Source: Rhodamnia argentea
Taxonomy: Eukaryota > Streptophyta > Magnoliopsida > Myrtales > Myrtaceae
Reading direction: 5' to 3'
DNA: 64,000 nt
Assembly: GCF_020921035.1 (NCBI RefSeq)
Contig: NC_063151.1
Span: forward strand, 6,448,001 to 6,512,000
A model generated the notes under the pieces. It ran no database searches. It saw only the letters and a list, made by a program, of their open reading frames with translations, and had not been told where the DNA came from. Position 1 is the stretch's first letter; each line of letters begins with the position of its first letter. Below are positions 60,601-64,000 of the stretch, piece by piece. Made by a program: the position numbers and the translations under genes.

Positions 60601-61017
60601 TAGAACATGGTATATTTAGAGTATCGCCTGTCTCTTAGTCTAGATGACTCAAGTCCTAGAGGTTAAGACGCTTCTAGTCTGATTGATCATCCGGGCTATG
60701 TTGTCGGTCGATTGGGTTACGGAACCTCCGGTCTATGACAATATACTCTTACAACGATGCCATCCATTGCATTCACACGAAATGATTTATTTGATTTGTA
60801 GCTGAATGAGATGTTGGAGGAGAAGGTGCGCCCTTTCATTCATGACATTGACAACAGTGTCCTTTCTCGGCCGATCGTCTTACAATCAAAAGCACAGGAT
60901 CAGAAGGTTCTCTCTCTCTCTCTCAACACGTTTTTTGCATGTGTGCTGTCTTATTGACTTGTGTTTGAATATTTTTTGCAGAGAAAGCCACGGCAACGGA
61001 GGTGGTGGTTCTTTTAA
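54637..61017 (+). CDS. EMB2737: EMB2737-like protein with CxxC zinc-finger-type motifs
   Basis: Twelve exons: 54637-54861, 55454-55518, 55993-56091, 56793-56925, 57258-57317, 57409-57468, 58362-58484, 58604-58675, 59176-59313, 59534-59689, 60802-60906 and 60982-61017. Total 423 aa. The N-terminus (SRGTERLIKSVQQFAGAQYK) precedes a hydrophobic stretch near residues 50-90. Two DnaJ-type cysteine clusters follow: CQRNCKTCNG with CTMCKGSG (about residues 95-117), and CPTCDGTGVMGCPECK (about 170-185). Then come an aromatic-rich region (AFWLITFPQIVGGFEYDDE), charged helices and a basic C-terminus RKPRQRRWWFF. It resembles Arabidopsis At5g53860, an embryo-defective gene beside DEP1; its biochemical role is not known to me. 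Intron 6 appears to use a GC donor (GAG|GCTAGC at 57469). Intron 10 contains a Tourist-like MITE. Confidence 0.88.
56468..56561. repeat. Tandem duplicate in EMB2737 intron 3, period 55
   Basis: TCTGAATCCTGAAATACATG at 56468 is repeated with one change at 56523. Both continue GGAGAGAGTATT(T)AGTTATCT. Confidence 0.9.
59909..60387. mobile_element. Tourist-like (PIF/Harbinger) MITE in EMB2737 intron 10
   Basis: Terminal inverted repeats GGGTCCGTATGGTAA (left) and TTACCATACAGACCC (right, one mismatch) are flanked by TTA on both sides, the usual Harbinger target duplication. A 5-bp reading, CTTAG on both sides, is also possible. The element is 479 bp and lies in the transcribed intron. Subterminal GTTCC/GGAAC words recur in both orientations (for example AAGTGTTCCGAGAACACTTT), and the middle (about 60160-60235) is strikingly CCG/GCC-rich. 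No transposase. Confidence 0.85.
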
Positions 61018-64000
61018 AGAAGAACACTGCTTAAGCTATTTGGCATTTCGGGGAATTTCATTCTTGATGGGCATTTTTGGTTGGGCTGATGGTCTTCTAT
61101 AAGGGCAATTTTCCTTCTTCAACTTCTGCATCGTTTTCTTGCAGCTTAGTTTATTCTTTCTTTTTAATTGCTTACAAAGTTGGAAGTTAGTATGGATGAC
61201 AGTTGAATATGCTCAATTTATGTATGGCGTTCTAAGTCGCGGCCTTGGAATGTGACCTAGTTAATCAAATCTTGTCCAAATTTTGGTCCGTGTCCGATTC
61301 TCTTCTAGGATGGTTTCGGCGCATGTCAATAATAGTGATGAAAAAGAGATCCGCGGTTGGTTTCATAATGTCCCATTTAACAAAACTCGTGGTCAGATTG
61401 TTGTTTGAAGGTGGAAAGTCAGGCGAGATGGTTTGCTTGAGCTGAATGTTCATGTCTTCAATCTCTGTCCTCTACAGAACTTAAATTAGGGAAGAACGCG
61501 ATGACTAGAGCCAGAATGTCACATGTTTCTCAGAGAGAGGTGCACTAAAGAGTTGCACCATGATTTCCCTTCAGACACTGCAACCCATGGACTTCCATCG
61601 TCTTTTAACCTCTTACGCTAACGTTCAAAAAAAAAAAAGAACACTTGCCCTGGGTGATGATGTGGCATCCACGGTCGTATGGATTAGCCTGACTGCGATG
61701 GTCGCCGTGGATAGGAGTTTCTTCTGAGAATATATAGCTGATGCACCTCCTAGCTTGGGACAACGCTCTACGGCTCGCCTCTGAATCCATCATTCTTCTT
61801 CATCTACGTCAATGAGATGCCGAGAACCATTGCATTGTTTCTTATTATAATGTTCAGAAGCAAGCTAAAGAACAGAGGTTATTGATCCGAATTACTCTAC
61901 TGTCTTCGAGAAATGATTGACTAATGCGAGTAGCATATGATGGGTTATTCGCCGCGGCTAGACAGGCTTCACGTGGCAATGCATAACGGGGTTGTTCTGT
62001 TGCTTCTCTGCCAAGGATCAAACATCTCACTTTATACGGAGTGCGGGAATAATTGTCCAAAACGTTCCAAAACCTATTATACAGTATATTTGATTCAAAA
62101 TCTTTTAATTGTGCTAATTTAATATTAAATATTTTGATGATTTGTTTATTTTGACAAGTTAGTCACAAATTTATTATTTGGATAATAGGCCGAAGGAACT
62201 ATCTTGATAAATCGTCAAAAGGTTTATAACTGAATGGACACAATTAAAAGTCTTAAGTTGAATTGACAAATTATCAAAAGATTTAAAACTCGATTGATAT
62301 AATTAAAAAGTTTAAAATTAAATTAATCGTCGTATAATAAATTTATAAATTTTTAGACAATTTTCTCCCACCTGCCGGATCCGTCTTGTTTGCTGATACA
62401 TTCGGCTTAGAAAACCGCACTAAATTTGGGGTTGGTCTTAAAGCATTAATCAATCGTTGCTTGAACCTTGATACGCACAGAAAAAAAAATAATAAAAAAT
62501 AAAAAGGAGAACATTGAACAGGATAATCGTCTGGCTGGCAATTCCGCCTTGCTTGAACATCTATCAGCTTTGGGACATCTGTAAAGCCATCAACTTCATC
62601 TTTCCTTTGCCGACAGGCGAGACAGGTAGCGATTGGACAGGGGAGGCCCACGCCGCCTGAACCGCGACTATAGCCAACCACGTCCAACGTTACATAAAAG
62701 CGAACGAGGACAAAGAAATTCAGCCAAAAAATGCACAAAATCTACCGACATAGAAAGCGAAAATTATGTCGACACAAAAAAAAAAAAAAAGCGAAAGATT
62801 AATTGCTTATCCTCATCTAAATCCTTTTGAGAAAATCTATTATATCTCTACTAATTCAATCATAATTTTTTTTAATTTTATCAATTTAATCTTGATAATT
62901 TATCAATATAATTATTTCGATCAATTGATGTGGACGTTATTTCTTTTATGTGACTCAAGTGACATTAACATGAGTAATTTTTTTATCGTGACGTGGATAC
63001 ACGAGTGATGTTAACACTCTGTGCCCATCATTAATCACGCAGCGACGTGGCAACTCGTAAGTTGTCGACAAGGCATTCATGTCATTGTCTTATCGGGATC
63101 CGAGGGCCATCGTACGTGTACATCCATCCACACATGGCGTCTCAAATGAACCGAAGCCCGGATAGCTTCGATCCTTCTTGAATTGACATTATTCCGAGAG
63201 GGGATTAGACTAGTCAAGCAGATGATAAGATCATGTCGATAATGACGCCGACAAACGAAGCGCTCCTCTTGATTTGGACAAAGGAAAATACGCGATGACC
63301 GTGACTAATACGACATAGGCATGCATCAATAATGGACAACTTTTAGCGAGAGAGAGAGAGAGAGATTGTAAAGATTACTAGTGTATGCTTTTTCAGTGGG
63401 GAACATGGAGCTTCAAGTTGAAGAGAACGAGTCAAGGAGTTTGCGGGGAAAAAAAAAAATCTTAATTTTAGTGAAGGATATGTTTGTTTTTACATGAAAA
63501 TTCCACAGAACTTGCAAACTGTAACCAAACAAAAGTCAAAACAAAAAAATAATAAGGTCAACGAGTAAATTTTTTTTCTATCATCAGAATTTAATAGATT
63601 ATGCAATTAGGTTTTCAAACTTCAATTCCAATCGCCCAATGCATCGAGTTCTCGATTCGTTTTGCAATTTGATGCACTATTCAAAACTCCGTATGTTGAC
63701 GGGAGAGAGACTCACGCGACGACTAGAAAATGTGTGGCCTGCCCGTCACATCAAAAGCCCGTCCCAAAAGTATGCTTTCTAAAAAAATCGCAATGCGCTT
63801 AGGTATTAATTGAAAATGAAGATTCAATAGTTTGATTATAAAACCATGAAATGGTATTATAACTGAGATCGGTCCTAACCCGCACCAGCCTCTTCGGTCC
63901 ATCCCTGCATATGCTATGATGGGTTTATACTACTGATAGTTGGGACATAAGCTATGAATTTAAGCATCACTTTTTGACATAATTTAAGGCAGGTCCATTT
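61018..64000. other. 3' flank of EMB2737 and gene-free right end
   Basis: Holds the EMB2737-like 3' UTR, fold-back element C2 (62045-62369) and AT-rich DNA. A short GA tract lies at about 63350-63365. No coding exon recognised on either strand. Confidence 0.5.
62045..62369. mobile_element. Fold-back element family C, copy 2
   Basis: The left end GGGAATAATTGTCCAAAAC matches the inverse of the right end TTTTAGACAATTTTCTCCC. Inside, TATTATACAGTATATTTGAT on the left corresponds to the inverse of ATTAATCGTCGTATAATAAA on the right. The arms repeat units like TTTTGATGATTTGTTTATTT on one side and TAAATCGTCAAAAGGTTTAT on the other. The centre near TTTGGATAATAGGCCGAAGG matches the centre of copy 1 in reverse orientation. 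Confidence 0.65.

Overview
The window is nuclear DNA from a flowering plant. Every recognised gene has plant-specific homologues, the genes carry many short GT-AG introns, and a U2 spliceosomal snRNA gene is present. The intergenic DNA is AT-rich and full of small inverted-repeat elements. The gene set is eudicot-like. A woody rosid such as Myrtaceae is possible from the repeat types, but this is a guess from memory. Exon boundaries were placed by hand from splice signals, phase and family resemblance, with no transcript data.

Layout: (1) 406-1373 (+), the last two exons of a CDK-like (CRK-type) kinase cut by the window edge. (2) 2525-4714 (-), a four-exon GT14 Core-2/I-branching glycosyltransferase with microsatellites just inside two introns. 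(3) 10553-11365 (+), a 95-aa membrane protein of unknown function behind a leader intron. (4) 17917-22620 (+), a seven-exon proton pump-interactor (PPI1-like). (5) 24657-29142 (+), a ten-exon YlmH-like S4-domain RNA-binding protein. (6) 30376-30571 (+), U2 snRNA with an upstream sequence element but no recognisable TATA box. (7) 31620-32084 (-), a STIG1/GRI-type secreted cysteine-rich protein. (8) About 32.1-45.2 kb, a gene-poor stretch with fold-back elements, a solo LTR, a tandem duplication and a possible plastid insertion. (9) 45269-46003 (+), an intronless VQ-motif protein. (10) 47925-53568 (-), DEP1, the bifunctional methionine-salvage enzyme; here its dehydratase half has lost the catalytic core while the enolase-phosphatase half is complete. 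(11) 54637-61017 (+), a twelve-exon EMB2737-like cysteine-motif protein, head-to-head with DEP1, with one likely GC-AG intron and a Tourist-like MITE in another intron. (12) 61-64 kb, no gene seen.

The most unusual content is the damaged DEP1 gene and three families of fold-back elements. The arms of these elements are built of short degenerate subrepeats: family A has four copies, B one and C two. As far as I recall, gene order matches dispersed Arabidopsis blocks (GT14 with a PPI; S4 with GRI; VQ33, DEP1 and EMB2737), which suggests an ancestral block that Arabidopsis has fractionated. The genes do not form one pathway.
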